NCBI RefSeq assembly: GCF_018613155.1
Contig: NZ_JAGGQU010000047.1
Location: forward strand, 1 to 43,146
DNA length: 43,146 bases
Origin: Bacillus sp. ISL-55
Lineage (GTDB): Bacteria > Bacillota > Bacilli > Bacillales > Cytobacillaceae
Direction: 5' to 3'
Below are positions 41,755 through 43,146 of the stretch, piece after piece; the stretch's first letter is position 1; each line of letters starts with the position of its first letter. The position numbers and the translations under genes were made by a program. Under the pieces are notes generated by a model. It worked only from the letters and a program-made list of their open reading frames with translations. It ran no database searches and had not been told where the DNA came from.

Positions 41755-42714
41755 ATGAACTGGAATACTGATGTAACGAACCTATTAGGCATCCAATATC
41801 CAATTGTCCAGGGAGGTCTTGCTTATCTGGCTTATTCAGAATTGGCCGCAGCTGTATCGAATGCTGGGGGATTAGGTCAGATAACAGCAATGTCCCTTCC
41901 AGATCCTGATGCTTTAAGGAATGAAATTCATAAAGTGAGAAAGCTGACTGACAAGCCGTTTGGAGTCAATTTTGCGATTGGGCAGCATGGCAGGCCATTT
42001 TCACATTTTCTTGATGTAGCTATAGAAGAAGATGTTCCTGTTATCTCAATGACGGGGGGAAACCCGGCACCCATCTTTGAACAGTTAAAAGGAACAAATG
42101 TTAAAAAGCTTGTTCTTGTGGCTGCGAAAAGGCAGGCTCAGAAAGCAGAGGAGTTGGGAGCAGACGCAGTCATGGTTGTCGGCCAGGAAGGTGGCGGGCA
42201 TCTGGGAAAGAGCGATATCGGAACGATGGTGCTTATTCCATCCGTTGTTGATGCAGTTAACATCCCTGTAATCGCCTCAGGAGGGATTGGAGATGGCCGG
42301 GGTCTAATGGCGGCATTAAGTCTTGGGGCTCAGGGCATAGAAATGGGCACCCGCTTTATTGCTACTCAAGAATGTGTCCATGCGAATGAGCTGTATAAGC
42401 AAAAGCTTGTTGAAGGTACCGAAAATGATACTACTGTAATAAAAAGATCCCTGGGGATGCCAGCAAGAGCGATTGCCAACCCATTGACGCAAAAAATCCT
42501 CGAAATTGAGAAACAAGGCGGAGGTTATGAAGAATTAAAAGAGCTGATCAGCGGAACAGCAAACCGCAAGTATATCTATGAAGGCGATGATGAAAGCGGG
42601 TTCGGCTGGGCAGGCCAGGTGATGGGATTAATCAAGGATTCTCCTACAGTAGCTGAGCTATTTGCCAGAATGATCAACGAAGCAGAAGAAATTAGAATCA
42701 AATGGGGAAGCTGA
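41755..42714 (+). CDS. Nitronate monooxygenase / FabK-like FMN enzyme
   Basis: A 319-residue TIM-barrel flavoprotein of the 2-nitropropane dioxygenase superfamily. The N-terminal YPIVQGGLAYLA, the His in GQEGGGHLG and the FMN phosphate-binding IPVIASGGIGDGRGLMAALSLGAQGIEMGTRF region (about residues 171-202) are typical. The family includes nitronate monooxygenases, which detoxify nitroalkanes, and enoyl-ACP reductase II; sequence alone leaves both open. It resembles B. subtilis YrpB. The start follows GAGAGGGAGAG. It is divergent from speA and followed by yktA. Confidence 0.85.
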   Translation: MNWNTDVTNLLGIQYPIVQGGLAYLAYSELAAAVSNAGGLGQITAMSLPDPDALRNEIHKVRKLTDKPFGVNFAIGQHGRPFSHFLDVAIEEDVPVISMTGGNPAPIFEQLKGTNVKKLVLVAAKRQAQKAEELGADAVMVVGQEGGGHLGKSDIGTMVLIPSVVDAVNIPVIASGGIGDGRGLMAALSLGAQGIEMGTRFIATQECVHANELYKQKLVEGTENDTTVIKRSLGMPARAIANPLTQKILEIEKQGGGYEELKELISGTANRKYIYEGDDESGFGWAGQVMGLIKDSPTVAELFARMINEAEEIRIKWGS

Positions 42715-42822
42715 ACCTGCGATATCCTTGCGCTCTAAATTAAATAAAGGTAAAATCGATTAACATACAAGGAATGCATTGGAGCAGATGCTCCTGTCAT
42801 TGCACAAAAAGCAGGTGAAATA

Positions 42823-43110
42823 ATGGAATACCAATATCCAATTGATTACACATGGTCCACAGATGAAATTGTTGATGTCATCCACTTTTATGAATGTATT
42901 GAAAAAGCATATGAAAAAGGAATCGACCGGGATGCATTGCTTAAGGCTTACAGACGTTTTAAAGAAATCGTACCAGGAAAAGCCCATGAGAAAACACTTT
43001 TCAAAGAATTTGAAGAAGTAAGCGGCTACGTGCCATACCAGGCAGTAAAAGGGTTAAAAGAGGCAGGAACTGGTGAAAAGATCATGGTCGTTCAAAAAAG
43101 AAAAAACTAA
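42823..43110 (+). CDS. yktA: UPF0223 family protein YktA
   Basis: A 95-residue protein matching the UPF0223 family (YktA in B. subtilis, next to speA there), with [30 protein letters not shown] and [10 protein letters not shown]. It is a small helical cytosolic protein without known function. The ATG lies behind AGCAGGTG. It ends 36 bases before the window edge, and no terminator is visible before the edge. Confidence 0.92.
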   Translation: MEYQYPIDYTWSTDEIVDVIHFYECIEKAYEKGIDRDALLKAYRRFKEIVPGKAHEKTLFKEFEEVSGYVPYQAVKGLKEAGTGEKIMVVQKRKN

Positions 43111-43146
43111 GTTATTAGGGAGAGCCTGAACTATACCCCGGATAGC

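Overview
The window is a chromosomal stretch from a low-to-moderate GC, spore-forming member of the Bacillaceae. Many genes match Bacillus subtilis genes that I recognise from memory, often in the same relative order, but rearranged and with repeats and extra genes inserted. I could not run any search, so gene names rest on remembered family sequences and on synteny. No tRNA, rRNA, prophage, transposase or CRISPR array was seen.

Layout. Positions 1-4640 hold a YkwC-type dehydrogenase, a tiny basic protein, aminotransferase PatA, a DinB-like protein, the chemotaxis coupling protein CheV behind a good sigma-D promoter, and YkyB. Positions 4640-20000 hold the 'yku' region: L,D-transpeptidase YkuD, a PAS-GGDEF-EAL protein, the Tat-type phosphoesterase YkuE, a C39-like lipoprotein, the EAL protein YkuI, small proteins of unknown function, a glutaredoxin, a metallo-beta-lactamase-fold hydrolase, YkuJ, the CBS protein YkuL (DarB/CbpB), a DHA2 drug exporter, CcpC, DapH-DapL and YkuV. 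Positions 20400-25190 encode the asymmetric ABC exporter YknUV and a DUF4349 lipoprotein.

Positions 25220-30230 hold rnjA-rpoY, an unlabelled 23-residue cationic peptide gene, ykrA, a tandem array of 52-bp hairpin units, def, and a YjcZ-type sporulation peptide with a sigma-K-like promoter. Positions 30480-43110 hold ykyA, pdhABCD, an Slp-like lipoprotein, a NodB deacetylase lipoprotein, conserved unknowns, the SR1/SR1P dual-function RNA, speA, a nitronate monooxygenase/FabK-like flavoprotein and yktA.

The genes meet in central carbon and nitrogen control: the pyruvate dehydrogenase operon, CcpC, SR1 (with CcpN-like and cre-like sites), arginine decarboxylase and lysine/peptidoglycan precursor synthesis. 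Second-messenger functions also cluster here: two c-di-GMP proteins and one c-di-AMP receptor. SR1P and RNase J1, which belong to one GapA-RNase J1 complex in B. subtilis, are both encoded in the window.

The least explained structures are two hairpin arrays with the same exact 52-bp period but unrelated stem sequences (20017-20135 and 28681-29190), the cationic micro-gene at 27384-27455, and a palindrome at 7734-7767 that is at once a bidirectional terminator and the coding end of two convergent genes.
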